A DNA stretch of 64,000 nt from Phoronis australis (taxonomy: Eukaryota > Phoronida > Phoronidae): assembly GCA_002633005.1 (NCBI GenBank), contig NMRA01000217.1:610228-674227 (forward strand). The letters are read 5' to 3'. A program made the translations under genes and the position numbers. The notes under the pieces were generated by a model. It searched no databases. It was not told where the DNA came from and saw nothing but the letters and a program-made list of their open reading frames with translations. This document shows positions 1 to 12,726 of the stretch, piece by piece; position 1 is the stretch's first letter, and every line of letters starts with the position of its first letter.

Positions 1-383
1 TAGATGGACAAAATAATTCGGCCTGGGTAGAGATTTTGCGGAATTCAAGTCAAATTGACATTGCTAGGGTGTTCAATCTAAGAAACTATTCTTTTTAATA
101 CTAGCCCAGTCCACAGGGAATCCTTTATGGAAAGATGTTTTTTCACCATCTGAGTTCGGTTGGATAGTAAACGAGGTCAAAAAAAGATGACAGAATACTG
201 CCAATGCCTTTATGGCATAACACAAAGGTTCCAATTTTAGGGAAACCAATATCTTACCCTACTTGGAATGAAAAGGGTGTGAGATTCTTAGGTGATTTAC
301 CTGACGAAAACGGAAATTTCTTGTCATACAGTTTTGCAGACAAATTTGCTTTTAAACCCTTTTTACACTCTATTGCAGGCTAA
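1..383 (+). pseudogene. LINE reverse-transcriptase 3' fragment (part 1)
   Basis: Positions 204-383 translate to a peptide with MPLWHNTKVPILGKP, then YPTWNEKGVRFLGDL and NGNFLSY, ending at a stop at 381-383. The series PLW-N, GKP, W--KG(I/V)R--GDL and G-FLS is characteristic of the region after the polymerase domain in CR1/L2-type LINE ORF2 proteins. The sequence before it (about 100-200) reads in broken frames as similar LINE-like peptide, so the window probably starts inside the element. No intact ORF, endonuclease or catalytic reverse-transcriptase motif is visible. The match continues after an insertion at about 1,343. Family assignment comes from remembered motif patterns; the exact LINE clade is inference. 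Confidence 0.6.
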
Positions 384-395
384 AAATCGGGTTGA

Positions 396-1342
396 TCTGA
401 AACCCTCTTGACGCCCACACCCCTCGAACCCCTAAACCCAGACCCCTTCGACCCCCAACCCTCTCGACCCACGACTCCCGACCTGTGGCAATAGAAGTAT
501 TTGATGTGCGCTTTTTGCACATTTCATAATCTTATTACGTCGCTGAGTGACTTTCCCATAAGACATACTTACACGCGAGTCTGCTCTGGCTCAAGTCTGG
601 TTATTAAAAACAGATTGTGGCGTGAGAACGTGGTCTTAAATAACGCATTGTGAGCGCCTATCGTTGTCACGGAAATAGTTCCACGAGCGGCTAACAATAG
701 CCCAGTTCTGCTTAACTTAGGGCGAGAGTACGTTAACAGGAATAATTTCATATTTTTATCATTTGCTTTATGTTGTATATACGTCTACAATATGCACCAT
801 ATAACACTGAAATACACTTTAGTTAACAGTTTGTTTTTTCAAACTGTACTTAGTGATGAAGTTATAGTTTTGTCGGTTTCTCGCACTCTCCGCAAAAAGG
901 TTGAATCTGCCATTCACTGAGGAGCAGACGAGACGATTAGTGAACACACTCTGCTGGGAACGACATTTGTAACGTTGGTAGGTCTATCATTTGATTTGGT
1001 CGCGTTTTTTTCTGTTTTTGGCTTTCAAGCTTGCCGATTCGACTCTCTTAATTGCAAAAAAATGCCATTAAGAAAGTCGATTCGGCAAGTGAGCTTAGCT
1101 GGCTTTATTAATGAAACAGGGAAAAGCCAACTGAGCTCACGGCCAAACTCACTGGTTCTGTAACTCAGCGTTTGTTCTATGTTCAGATCGAGTCGAGCTT
1201 GTGTGCACTGGGTCGAGGGGGTTGTGGGTCGTCGGTCGACGGGGTTGTGGTTCGCGGGTGGTCTGTCGACGGATTGTACATGTATGTCGAGGGGGTGGAA
1301 CGTTGTGGGGTCGAAGGTTGTGGAGGTCGAGGGGACTTCAGA
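396..1342. mobile_element. Insertion with inverted C-rich/G-rich terminal arrays inside a LINE
   Basis: The segment starts TCTGAAACCCTC and ends GGGGACTTCAGA, an imperfect terminal inversion. The left end (about 396-490) is a degenerate array of CTCGACCC/CACAACCC units, and the right end (about 1,190-1,342) is the complementary array of GGTCGAGGGGGTTGTGG units. It sits between two LINE fragments that read as one element, so it inserted later. Internal sequence 500-760 recurs at 4.5, 20.9 and 25.3 kb. No transposase ORF is seen and I find no clear target-site duplication. It looks like a non-autonomous fold-back type element. Confidence 0.45.
1030..1089. repeat. 60-bp near-perfect hairpin
   Basis: CTTGCCGATTCGACT at the left pairs with AGTCGATTCGGCAAG at the right. 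The inner TCTTAAT/ATTAAGA also pairs, with one extra or mismatched base, leaving a loop of about 14 nt. It lies inside the 396-1,342 insertion. A role in fold-back structure or as a nested palindrome is inference. Confidence 0.75.
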
Positions 1343-1728
1343 ACAATTCCTAAAAAGTGCTAGCCTTGAAATTAACTGTCCAAAGTATATTTCTTCCAAG
1401 TGCAAAAGTCAAGTGTCTCAACCAGTTATCCCACAAGTCTGGCAAATTTTGGTGAAAAATTTGCATGGTACTCGTGATATATATGACATTTTTCTGGCAA
1501 CTCTGTGTCAAAAACCAAGAGGATTAGAAAAATATGAAAATGCTCTTGGTTGTGCAAGATCAATGACCGAATGGAACTTATATTTCCAAACATCCGTTTA
1601 ATGTACTTCAAACGTTACAATTAGATGGTTTCGAATAAGATTCGTACACAGAATTTTAGCTAAATATTCCAAAGGCGAAGATGCCGTAGCTAATACTGAT
1701 GGCAACAGTGGTGCACCGGAAATTATGT
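1343..1728 (+). pseudogene. LINE 3' fragment (part 2)
   Basis: The frame across 1,343-1,601 contains CPKYISSKCKSQ, then VWQILVKNLHGTRDIYDIFL and LEKYENALG. After a stop and frameshift, the next frame gives IRWFRIRFVHRILAKYS (about 1,618-1,670). The order R-IYD-FL, then LEKYEN, then RWF--R--HRIL is the usual C-terminal region of LINE proteins following the motifs seen at 204-383. The two pieces therefore belong to one element split by the insertion at 396-1,342. It has at least one frameshift and stop and is dead. Confidence 0.6.
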
Positions 1729-1735
1729 AAATGCA

Positions 1736-3047
1736 GTAGATAATTGATGTCCGTCGAACGTGCCACAAGGCGTCCATGGCACCCACTAGGCCAAGCATAA
1801 TTATGGACGCCACTGGCATAAATAATAAACGATGACACTAAAACTTTGCCATCATGTTAATGATAATATTAACATATCAACGTTATCATGATCACTATTA
1901 TCCTCAGCATCATTTTCAAAATGGATGACGAAATCCGTAAACCATTAGAGTCTTGTCCAACGGGGAGGGGCGGGGGGAGGGCAATCGACTAAGGAACTGT
2001 CAGTAAACAAAAGGACATTAAAAGTATCTAATAAGTCAAGAGCGGTCAGTTGTAGTTAACAATTGGCGATTTTTCCTGTAACTCCTAGCGAAATCTTCAT
2101 GTATCTACATGTACATACAGTGTACCACGATTCACAAAGGAGCGTCGAGGGACGCCCGAGTGTAAAAATGGCGAAACAATGGCCATCACAGCGTCACCGT
2201 ACATGTGCGTCCGGTTCAAATAAAATGCAACTATTCTCGAGATAATAAGAAGTCACATTCACGAGTCAATCGGACAAACACTATTGTAAAAAGATAGCAA
2301 GTTCTAAAACATTTTTGGGCTCTTCAAACCATAAAATCGCCTGCTTACACGCTGTTGTATTCCTATCACCAGTAAATCCCGAATATCCCGAGAAAGGCAA
2401 TCCAAGCAAAAACGGATGCCACGTTTATCACAGCCCTTATAGAGATCTTTTCACGTATGAAGTTTCAACAATTCAATCAAAAATGGTAGAGCTCTGGTGC
2501 AACAAACGATGAAGAAAAGTGCAATCGCCAAATACTTCAAAAGCCGTAAGTCATCACGACAAACCGTTATAACTACCCAAGTTGCCCTTGGCGGAGATCT
2601 ATGTACATTAACGATTGCAGAAGAATCATACAAAGGATCACGGACCTTGAGCTCTGCAAAGCGATTTTTTTGGTCGTCACAGCGCGTCCGATTACGCCCA
2701 AAACCATACGTGTATGCCGATCGGATGAAGATTGCAACGAGTGGCTGGCGTACAAACAAAGAACGAGCAAAAATTAATGACAGAGCCCCAGACTTGAGGA
2801 AATTTCATTTCACCAAGTAAAACGTATGAGAAAGTAACATACATGTACAAAGCATTTCAGAAAGTAAAAAATAATTAAAATGAAACAACAGCAAACGATA
2901 AAGTAGTTTAAAAGCAGTCTACGAGGGTAATTTTCAGCACAATGTGCAAGAAACCTTGATAGGCCCATATAATCGTCTTGAACTTCTATGATTAATTTCT
3001 CTACAAGAAAACATGTTTTCATTACATATGCAGGGAAAATGCTGAAG
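1736..3047. other. No gene recognised
   Basis: Only short scattered ORFs without recognisable motifs are seen on either strand. On the minus strand this lies downstream of the CAP gene and may hold its 3' UTR, but I see no convincing polyadenylation signal. A further terminal exon cannot be excluded. Confidence 0.4.
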
Positions 3048-3159
3048 TCAATCTTCTTGATAATAGTGACAAACTAAGTCTTTACCGCACAACTTGTCTT
3101 TGTCGACGGTAGCGGGACAACGCTCTCCCAATTTCCCGAGGGTGTAAGGATTTCCAGAT
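3048..3159 (-). CDS. CAP gene, last exon (C-terminal tail)
   Basis: The acceptor GTTTCAG opens at 3,159 in phase 2, continuing the split Gly codon of the previous exon. The peptide begins with SGNPYTLGKLGERCP, matching the G-N-Y---G--C segment that follows the CNYGPG signature in CAP proteins. Read through to TGA at 3,048-3,050 it gives a short tail with two more cysteines (LCG and VCH). A GTAAAG donor at 3,080-3,085 could instead end the exon after LCG at 3,086 in phase 1, with a further exon I did not find. Read-through is the simpler model because it closes the ORF at once. Confidence 0.7.
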
Positions 3160-3649
3160 CTGAAACTGTAGTCGACGAAATATTCTGTACTTTCACTTTG
3201 AGTGAAACACTTAAGCTCTGGCCTTAGTAGGCAGCTTCACACTCACTCCAACCCACGATTACCGTCACAATTTTACTGTATTCATTAGTTTTCTGCGTGC
3301 GAATATTAACAATCTGATCAGCCCATAAAATTATTCTTTATAATTGCACCGTTGCTATCAACTGTAAAGTTGTTTAGTGACTCAACTGCAAAATTTAACC
3401 AAGAAATACCGGCCGTGAAAATTTGTTTTTCAATTCAGGCTCAGAATAGAATTTTCAATAACGATTCACATATTCGTTGGGGGAAAAATGAAAATCGAAA
3501 CATGAATCACGTTCATACTGTATCTATAAAATATTGGAACGTCATCTTTAGTTTATAATTCAATTGGAATAGAACACTGGAACTGCAAACCTGAGCACGC
3601 ATCGTTCTTATCCAATTGACGTCGAGTTGTTATCATGATCTGTACTTAC

Positions 3650-3738
3650 CCGGGCCCGTAGTTACACACATAAAAGTGTCCCATGTCTCCACACAGGGAT
3701 TCACCACATCCGATTTGATAAACGTTATCTTGAACCAT
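3650..3738 (-). CDS. CAP domain exon 4 (CAP signature 2)
   Basis: This 89-nt exon, phase 0 in and phase 2 out, has acceptor TTATAG and donor GTAAGT. It encodes QIGCG followed by HFYVCNYGPG. IGCG and the HF-VCNYGP-GN block are the second diagnostic signature of CAP/SCP/CRISP proteins, and both cysteines expected here are present. The tryptophan of the usual GHYTQVVW region is replaced, since the residues at the junction read M-M-V-Q. Confidence 0.9.
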
Positions 3739-5593
3739 CTATAATATAACGGCCCTGTAGTGTTAACTGTATATACATGTACAAACGGTTGTTATGATGA
3801 CCTTAGACAAATTTTCAATTATGGCTTACTTCGGAAAATTCGTGTCTCAGAAATGACTGACGAAACTTTCTGACACTATAATTTGTACTCTGTTCTGCAA
3901 CACTATTTTAAGAATTGTTTTTAACGTGTTCCACGTTTGGGAAAGGGGCTATAAAAATGAGTTAAGCGATTTTTTGAAAAAAAATTAAATTGAATAAGAC
4001 GAAAACGAAATAAAAATTTAGCAAACTGTCACAGAGTTTTTGAGATTTCATCTTCAACATTTAAAAGATGGCTCAGTAGTTCTCCCAAAACAGGTCCCTA
4101 GCTTTATTTTACCAGGCCTTCCTGATTTTACTAATATTTTTTCTACTTGATTTAGGGACCAGAACCTTGCATTTACCTGCACGATTATATTTGCTGTTTA
4201 CTACCGTATATATGACGTCATTTTGACACTTTGGACCCAGGTAAAAAAAATCAACATTCCAATATTATAAACAATAGTAAGCAATAGGCCATATTTACAC
4301 TGTAAATTAAAAAGCTCTCTAAAAATATTTCCTGTCAGTAGATCCAGTCAATCTTAACCATTATCAGCCCGCCAACGGCATAGACGGGTGCAGCCGTTGT
4401 CGGAGCACACCGATTAATGCAAAAACGTAATCAAGTGTATTTTGATATTATTTTTCCATGCGGCAAAAATTTCACGGATTGCTCTGAAACCCTCTCGACC
4501 CACGACCCACAACCCCAACCTGTGGCAAAAGAGGTTTTTGACGTACGCTTTTTACACATTCCATAATCTTATTACGTCGCTGGGTGACTTTCCCATAAGA
4601 CATACCTACACGGTGGTCTGCTCTAGTGGCTTAAGTTTAGTTATTATAAACATCGGCCAAAATCTCAATTAACAGGTATCAGTATTGTAAGCATGAAATA
4701 ATCGATAAAAATCACAAAGCATACCTTTGTATAAGGTCATGCTTACTTCTTCTCATAGAAGCACCCTTTTCACGCAATCTCAGGTTCAGTTGGCAGGGCT
4801 GCAAGCCATTTCACGATGCATTTCAAGGGCTCGCGAAATCGAGGTTGCTTCATCTATCACCACTAGTACACGCGCGCCCTCTAGGGAAGTAAAGATTGCC
4901 CTATAGCCCCAATAGGGGCACCTCCACGATTAAGCGCACACGCTCAATTGCGGTGCCTTGCGCAAAGCAAAACATTAATTTTTAAAAATGCCGTCTAGCT
5001 CGAGTAATTTTTTGCAGAATAAAAATGGAATATCGTTTCATTTTCGTCACGTCTTCTTCAAGTACTTCTCAAAATGTCTTCCGTTGTTATTGTTGAGTGT
5101 AATTTTGCGTATATTATATTCTAGCGCATCTTTTATGTGAAACATTCCTCTGCAGTAAATCGAAAATTACACTGATACAAGTTACATTTCATTGACAATT
5201 TGAACCGCTTCGATAAGTTTGGCCTGTTCCAAAGTACAAGAGCAAATTGACACACGTAAAATTATTACGATAATTTGGGCCTGCAGTGTTGTCCCTAAAT
5301 GTCATAATTTTGAAGTTTTGACTATTTGGGAATTTGTGAGAATTTTGGATTGCACAGAGCTTAATACAGGTGAATATGTGCAAATTGAGTTTATGTCCTT
5401 ATCACGTACATGTTCGTTCTGTTTGGAAAGGGAAGAGCGTTGCTTATTTGGGGCACTCCGTGACTTGTCTTCCAGAAGTTCCTCCGAAAACAGAAAAGAC
5501 TGAATGACCACAGGTGGTTAATAAGATCAAACAGACCGTTGACAAAAATAAACGTACCCAGCGCCACCTGAAAGCGGGCGGGGTAACTGAAGT

Positions 5594-5664
5594 GGTGTGT
5601 GTGTGTGTGCGTGTGTGTGTGTGTACGTGTGTGTGCGTGTGTGTATGCGTGTGTGCACGTGCGC
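5594..5664. repeat. (GT)n microsatellite, imperfect
   Basis: Runs of TG dinucleotide interrupted by C and A. It lies in the intron between CAP exons 3 and 4. The open frames here are repeat translations. Confidence 0.9.
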
Positions 5665-5804
5665 TTAGTGGGGAGGGGGTGTTATTTCTCGTACGGCACA
5701 GTGGCCGTGAGGAGAACGGGCGGCAAAAAGCACATTCCAACTTCTGTAAAAGTATTCTAACGACCTTAAAATTACAGAATGCGTTCAATGGACTTTACAC
5801 TGAC

Positions 5805-5947
5805 CATTGTATAATGCCCAGTTTTTGCCGGCCGGCCACTGTCGTAGACATAGTACTGCTTCTCAGAGGCCCAGAGCTTTATCATAGCAGGCCAATCGGT
5901 TTCTTGCTTGGTAAATTCTGCTATGTTCTGGCTGACATGGAAACGAC
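5805..5947 (-). CDS. CAP domain exon 3 (GHYT motif)
   Basis: This 143-nt exon, phase 1 in and phase 0 out, has acceptor GTTTTAG and donor GTCAGT. It encodes RFHVSQNIAEF, then W--MIKLWASEKQYY, and ends TGHYTM. In CAP proteins this stretch carries QN-A, the W-E helix and the GHYTQ signature. The NIAE glutamate, WASE glutamate and GHYT histidine correspond to residues of the conserved CAP cavity, and all are kept. Confidence 0.9.
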
Positions 5948-7541
5948 CTAAAACATAAGAAAGTTCCACAGAAAGTTTGTCTAAGAACTGAAATTCGTCA
6001 TTATTTTAGATTCATCGTGTTTCGAGTTAAAAAAATTATCTTTCAGGTTCAGTATAAAACCTTCAAAACCTCATCGTGCCGCAAACACCGCGTACCTACG
6101 CACCACACTACTTAATTAAATCTGAAGCACGCAGGCTTCAGTTAACTGTATCTAGCACAAAATTCAATGGTGGACAGTTCTGTCCAAGTCATCGGTTAAA
6201 TGACTCTCATCAGAAGTTGTTCTAGCTCGAGGATGCACAAATCCGAAGCTGCACTAGTCCCCAAATTGTGTATGTTGCTCTGTGCACGATTAATTGAATA
6301 GACGTGAAAACGTTTTCAAAACTGTTACTGTGTTTTTACCTTCCTGACACATCGAAGACGTCACGATATGAAAGGAAACAAAGTGAATGATATCATTGTT
6401 GATTACGACTTACTATGGCTCATTCAGTTTCCAAAAAACACGAAGTGTGATTCATGGAAGTGAATTTTACCGTTCCCAAAATCTCAAATTTGAATTATTT
6501 TTCTTGCATCCGGCATTCACTTGACTCCAGCGATAGCTTCCCGGCGCATTGTCTTGACTCCAGCGATGGCTTACCGTCGCATAATTGACTTTCTTAGAAT
6601 CCCGACAAAATTGCATTTTAATGTTCAGTTCCGCCTTATTATAAGGCTTTCGGACTATTGCACCTTCGAATATTGAGCTGCTCCCAAGCCAGTCATCGAT
6701 GTTTTCCGCTTTGTGTAAGAACTGAAAAATTCCCTGGCAAAACAAATCCTCACACTGACGATATTGATTACATGAATTCATGAACAGACAGTGTTTGAAC
6801 CTGTTGCATTCGAATGCTGTATTGTCATTGAGCCACCACACTGGGTATATTTGGTAACAATAAAATCAGTTTTGAGATGCAGTTGTCATCCATGCACAAC
6901 TTTTAATTTTTTTTGTGTGTCTAATTCTTGGCTTCCGGGAGCTTTGAGACGATATCCTTTTCAAACAATAACGGAGTACACGAGAATCGCTGTGAAACAG
7001 GTTATTTCAATTCAAACAGTGATGTGAAACGGAATTCTTGCCTTAAACAATTCTCGTCACTAATTGTCGGTTTTCTTTTAATAATCGCGAAACGCTTTTC
7101 AAGCTATCAGGTGTGATCGAGATGATGACTTTGAGTACTACTCTTCAAAGCTCTCACAATACATGTAGATTACCGGAAAAGAATGTCTAAAGTGACGTCA
7201 CGCTGATGAATCTTCAAAGATGTTTGAAAATATCTAATCTTGTTGGCTGACAACAAGGGTCTTGTTACGTATATCCGCCTTAATATTCTGAAAAATGGAG
7301 GACCGTGACTAATTTTTCAATTATTCTTTGAAAAATACATACTGTACCTATCGAGGACCTACTATAACGGGTAAGGATATAACTTTAATTCGCTTTACTA
7401 AATATCTGTAACACGGTGTTACGCCGGTAAACACGGAACCGAAAGTGATTTTCAGAGACAGTGAAGTACATAGTTGCTAGCCTCGTCAAGTCGACAACCT
7501 ATTCAGATCTGACATGTGTATAATACCAAAGACTACACTAC

Positions 7542-7626
7542 CTGGTATATCTCGATTACTGTCATGCACAAACAAACACGCTTCAGCCCACCGTTGAGCC
7601 ACCATAGCAATCTCATCGTCCCATCT
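7542..7626 (-). CDS. CAP domain exon 2
   Basis: This 85-nt exon, phase 0 in and phase 1 out, encodes RWDDEIAMVAQRWAEACLFV and then HDSNRDIP. W-DE-A--AQ-WA--C-F-H is the second helix block of CAP domains, including the conserved cysteine and the cavity histidine. The acceptor is CCGTAG (weak pyrimidine tract) and the donor GTAGTG. Confidence 0.9.
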
Positions 7627-9795
7627 CTACGGAATTATCAACATAACAGAAAAAAAGTGAATTCTCTGTGACCATAGAACGTTATAGGGAAGGAGTCGCA
7701 ACTCTCGCACTCTCCATGCATTCTCGTGTTAGAGCATGCGACCCCAATATTTCATGGGACTGGCCATAAGGGTTTGCATTGTGACTTTCCTACTGAGTTT
7801 TGACTGAGTGTATTCCGCAGATTTGGTTAGATACCCTTTACCACTCTGAATGTGTTAAACAAAAAATCCCCACAATTTTGACTCCACTGTTGCATATTGT
7901 CAATGCTCAAACAGGGTGCTCAAATTTTAGGAACACATTTGTCAGAAATTTGAACGCCCCAAATAGGCTTGTGGACAGTTCCAGGCAGACGTGATCTAGA
8001 GATTTAAACCTTACTCCTGATGATATTTTGATTGATCCTAAATTTATCGAATACCGTAAGTTTTAACGTTAGGTACATATTTAAGGTATTTTCAGTACAA
8101 TACTGTACGCCGTATTATGCAACAAATGTCTATTTAACGTTAGTTGAATTTCAAGAGAATGTCTGGTGCTCTGACCATTTATTTGTGGAATGTAAATAGT
8201 TGAGAGGGTTGTGGAGGAAAGTTTGAGATGATTTCTTCACGACCGATTTTTTAAACGGCTTTGACATTCTACTTGGGAATACTGAATGTAAGAACAATAT
8301 AAATCTTGTAGTTTTAAATTAACAAAAACGTCACTTATCAACGTAGAATGCAGTACAAATAAATTCCGTTAACAACTGATGCCACTAAAGTTTTGAAAAA
8401 CTGTAGAAAAATGTAATTTACTATAAGTAAAATCAATGGTACATTAGAAAAATCACAACTTAGTACAATTATAACGGTAGAAAATGTTTTTATATGTTGA
8501 TGTACGTTCGTATTGTAATTGTTAGTTTGTTACAATAGATGTTTGGAAAAATAATTTAAAAACTTGGCGGAGTGTTGTACCTTTAATTATCAAATTAAGC
8601 CTAATTTCATGCCACGTTTTCGTTTTGTCATTTCTATTCACAGTGGCAACACCAGGCAAGACTACATGTAGGTAGGCCTACAGTTCCTGACAACTAGGAA
8701 TTTGTCGCCAAACTTAGTCAATAAACCCGACAATGTCACCGGTTGACTTACGAACCAAACTGTGATCTTAGCATGGACGCCAGGTATAACGTGTCCATTT
8801 TCAGCTCCATTCATAGAACCACTTTGGACAACCTAGGACTTCTTCAACAAGACATTTTTGCGTGTCAAATTCACCACTGTAAATTGCTTTGAACTTATAC
8901 CGCTCATGAAAAGTGATTATGGTCTTTCAAAGAACTGATTGCTCATAATTTTTTCATAACAATATAAAACATTCACGTCACGTCGTCAAGATTCATTTTC
9001 TTGTTCTAACAAAATAAGGAACGCCCAGGCCTTACAAAGCCCAGATATTGCTTCTAAACTCCGTGAGAATAGAACAAGATAAGACCATCTTTATAACACT
9101 ACAAGTCAAAACTTGTAATATATTTTTGTCTGAAAGCACTGGTCTAATGCCGCTTTAAGTGATGTCACATGTTACGGACGGCATGAATAACCGACAATAA
9201 CATAGACAATTCTTACGCTAACAAGCTTTGCACGTAAGTGAACGTGAAAGCGTGCGCTGTTCACCCCCAGAGTATGCAACCAATTCCTCCGCACATCAAA
9301 GGCTTGGTTGCTCAATCAAAGACTGAGGTGAGCTGGTCTCTATTCATGGGCTTGGCCGTATTTGATGAGATAATGTTGGTTGTAAACCAACGCGCATGCT
9401 TAGGGTATAAGTAAAGTCAGAAAACGAGCAATAAGTTAGGAAATCGACCTAAATGACTGTTTTTGGCAATTGAAAAGTAAATACAAGCCATCTTCAAATT
9501 CATAAATTCATTATAGAAGATATTAGCGAGCATCTTTTACACCAGCGCGGCTAAGCCACGCACATTAATTTGTGATTCGATTAGGACGGATTAGGTACAT
9601 GTACAGTTTGGTTTCAGCTTGCTTAGTCCTTGCTTAGACAGCAAATGTTAGCATAAGAGTCTTCTCAAGGACTACATGAATATTAGTCCATGCTGACGTA
9701 ATTGCTTCAAGTCACCCAAATCCAGATTTCATGTTTTAATGTGACTGAGCAGTCTTGATTTTCAGAACAGTCAACTCAAAACTAACACGTCTTAC

Positions 9796-9884
9796 CATCT
9801 TCATCATGTATGAGGCTTCCGACACTTCTGAACGTATTTTGTTGTGCATGTACACTATTAATTTCTTGTCTTCATCACGGACTC
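9796..9884 (-). CDS. CAP domain exon 1
   Basis: This 89-nt exon, phase 1 in and phase 0 out, has acceptor TTTTCAG and donor GTAAGA. It encodes VRDEDKKLIVYMHNKIRSEV and ends YMMKM. K--I---HN--RS-V---A--M-KM is the N-terminal signature of CAP domains and reads directly into RWDDE of the next exon. The phase-1 entry matches the Thr-rich micro-exons upstream. Confidence 0.9.
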
Positions 9885-10443
9885 CTGAAAATAGTGTAAG
9901 TAGCACGTGAAAATAAATGTTTTAGAAGAAGAATCAAAGTGATGAGAAGAGTTACTAAATAAATGAAGTTAATCTGTAATGTAACCATTGCTAAAGACAA
10001 ATAAACCCAAGCCAGCTGTCCAAAACCTGGATTATACAGACCATTTGCTTTATTAAACTGGTCACATCATCCTCCATACTCCGACAAGAAATGATTTCTT
10101 CATCTGATTTCAAATAGTTTGCATTTTTCCTTAGGCATTTGTACGTCCCTCCCCATAGTAGTAGAAATTTACAGGAAAGGTATTAAAACGCTGAAGGTTG
10201 AAACCTCCCGACCGCATTACACAGGATGTTTAGGTGGCACCGAACGCCTATCCACCTAAGCCCTGGTCGCAGACATGATAGGGAATTTCAATATGGCGTG
10301 GCTATTTCGAATATCAGCAGTTGTGCTGTAAAAAGGATAAACATTACTGCATTGCGATGACGCCCTATTAACGCACAGCATTGTGGGTAAATTCAACAGT
10401 GTTAAATCTGCAAGTGACTATATATTCTCAGTTGAATAATTAC

Positions 10444-10482
10444 CTGTAATACTAGTATGTTTCGGCGACCTGGACAAGCAAG
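10444..10482 (-). CDS. Candidate 39-nt linker micro-exon
   Basis: Bounded by ATTCAG and GTAATT and symmetric in phase 1 (2+36+1 nt), it would add a peptide ending HTSIT between the linker exons and CAP exon 1. It contains one cysteine and is less Thr-rich than the others, so it may be chance. Confidence 0.3.
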
Positions 10483-10645
10483 CTGAATGTTGACCAGAAA
10501 AGTGATGTTTGTATTTGTCCTCACAAGTGCCGGGCCGTCTTTGAGGGAGTGTTTTTGCTGCCACTGTAACAAAATCAACTACAGTATGCCAAGGATCTAA
10601 CTGCGCTAAATACAGCCAGCCTTGATTAGCACGGGATCATCCTGA

Positions 10646-10872
10646 AATGTTCCTCCGTGGTTCATGTGTCCCGGTTTCTATGTGTGTCCCGGAATATATG
10701 TTCCCATTTCATACTTATCGGAGCGCTATGTGTCCAGTTTTCTGTGCATCCGACAGGATTCTGTGTGTCCCAGGTTCTGCGTGTCCCGGACTGGTAGTTG
10801 TGATTAGAAAATGTAATAGCTGCATGTATTTGAAAGCCAGCATACGGGCACGGATGCATCATTCAAATACAC
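10646..10872 (+). repeat. Dispersed repeat with internal GTGTCCCGG minisatellite (copy 1)
   Basis: It consists of degenerate 16-17-bp units of the form GGTTCTATGTGTCCCG, followed by TAGTTGTGATT, CTGCATGTATTTGAAAGCC and CATTCAA-TACAC. The same order is found inverted at 29,868-30,165. Intronic in the ShKT-CAP gene. No terminal inverted repeat or target duplication was recognised. Confidence 0.6.
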
Positions 10873-12705
10873 TTGGTAGCATCAAAACGTGACTGAGAAA
10901 ATGAATGTGATTGCAGTAGTTTTCCACCAGTTTATTCTTCTTCAAGGTTTTACAGGAATGCATGCTATCCACGTTTAAGTCAATGTCCAATAGTAGAGAA
11001 TGGGTTGTATAGATGCCACGCACTCGTTTGGGGGTTACGACCGCTCCCGGTAGAGAGATTGGAATCAGACATTGGGCTGAAATAATCGACGAATTACAAA
11101 GGCACAAAGCTTTCGTCATTTTGGAACAAACAAGACAAAAATAAAATCCGGTTAGTATCACAATAATTAGCCTGCTATGATCGTTGCTGACAAGAAAGAA
11201 ATAAAATCAGGACAGCCCGAGTCAAAACTTCGGTTAGATATACAGTTCGAAGCACATATTACTCGACACCACAATGGTTAGAAAACGAAACCGTCATTAC
11301 ATGTATATAAAAGGCTTTAGTCACCACTCTGACATCGGGACTGTCAATCAGTCAAGACTGGCTGGACCTTGCTTACAACAGTTTTCTTGTGCATATGTGT
11401 CCGTACTTCAGTGTTTGTGCGGCACATGATGCGTAGGGCCGTTGACGATGCAATTGGCTAAATGTACTACTTAGGTACCAAGGATTCAAAAAAAAAATCA
11501 GAGACAACCCAGTTGATGACATGATTCACACATGGTTGCTATGTTGCAAAACGTCATCAGTTGATCGTTACAAGGTAATTTAAATCTATTGCTGAATAAA
11601 AAGGTACAATTCAAGCACACAGAAACATAATAGACACAACCAATTACACGGATATTAAAATTCTAGATTTTAGTAGATTCTGTTGGTAGGGGTATAGTGA
11701 CTCGTTTGAGTTCGAGTTCGGTTTCAGTGATTATATTTTGGCCCCTGATTATTCCACACCTTTCTTAAAACAGGCATTATTTTCATTGCTTTTTAATAAA
11801 CATTTTCAAATTATTGAATAAATAAAGCAATTAGTCGATGTCAGAACTTTACAGTAGTTTTATAATATTATCGCAAAATTTGATGCACAATTTCGAATGA
11901 GACTGATAGGCATTTTCTCCGAAGTTTGGAGACTTGCTTAACCAGCAACCACTGAAAAGACGATTTTTTTCAATAGGCGGCCATTGGTTTATGATCCACA
12001 GTACGATTGATGGTTGTGGGAGAAGTCCGATGCCCTATTAAGCAAAATCAATAAAATTGGCAATAATTATTTGCGTATGGAAGGTATATTGTCCACAAGT
12101 CACAGTTAGAACCATGTTTAACAATGCTGATAGCGCTTCACAAGATCTACTCAGACACTGCGTGTAAATTACAAACAGATCCGTCAAGAGAAAACCTAGA
12201 CACGTCACAGAAACTCAGTTGCGGCGGTCATCAGAAACTTTCGATTAACTTTGGAGAACGACAAGTTGTAGCAAGAATCATATCACGTATTTTCTTTCGC
12301 GCTCAACGAGACACCTAAACAGAATTTTTCAGAAGAATCCATCAACGGACCGCAGCAGTACATGTAGATATCAGTGAAGCAATATGCCAAAACTGGCCAC
12401 TAAAGCGCATTCCTCGAGCCGATTTTAACCAAGAACAACAACCTTCGAGCAATTAACAAATCGCATATCGAGTCTAAATTTTATGCTGAATGATAATAAT
12501 GCAACTTGTAGCGAACGTAAAAATGATGGCAAAACAGCAAACTTGGAGAAGCTACATGTACACTGCTTCAGGTCAAATTTGTAAACGGATGAACATAATT
12601 GCCGAAACGTTTCCGCTAAATAATAGGAAGGGATTTGTATTTGGGATAAAACAACGGAGCTTTTTACGAATATTAGTAGAGATAAGAGCAAAGCCAGATA
12701 CATAC

Positions 12706-12726
12706 TTGTGGTTGGCATTGTTGCAA
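12706..12726 (-). CDS. Thr-rich linker micro-exon (21 nt)
   Basis: Acceptor TTTCAG, donor GTATGT, phase 1 on both sides. It encodes ATMPTT between completed split codons. Its first bases TTGCAACAA are shared with the micro-exons at 20,753 and 25,150, showing common origin. Confidence 0.75.

Noticed and set aside
5594-5664. GT-rich ORFs with Val-Cys repeats
   Set aside because: Microsatellite translation in an intron.
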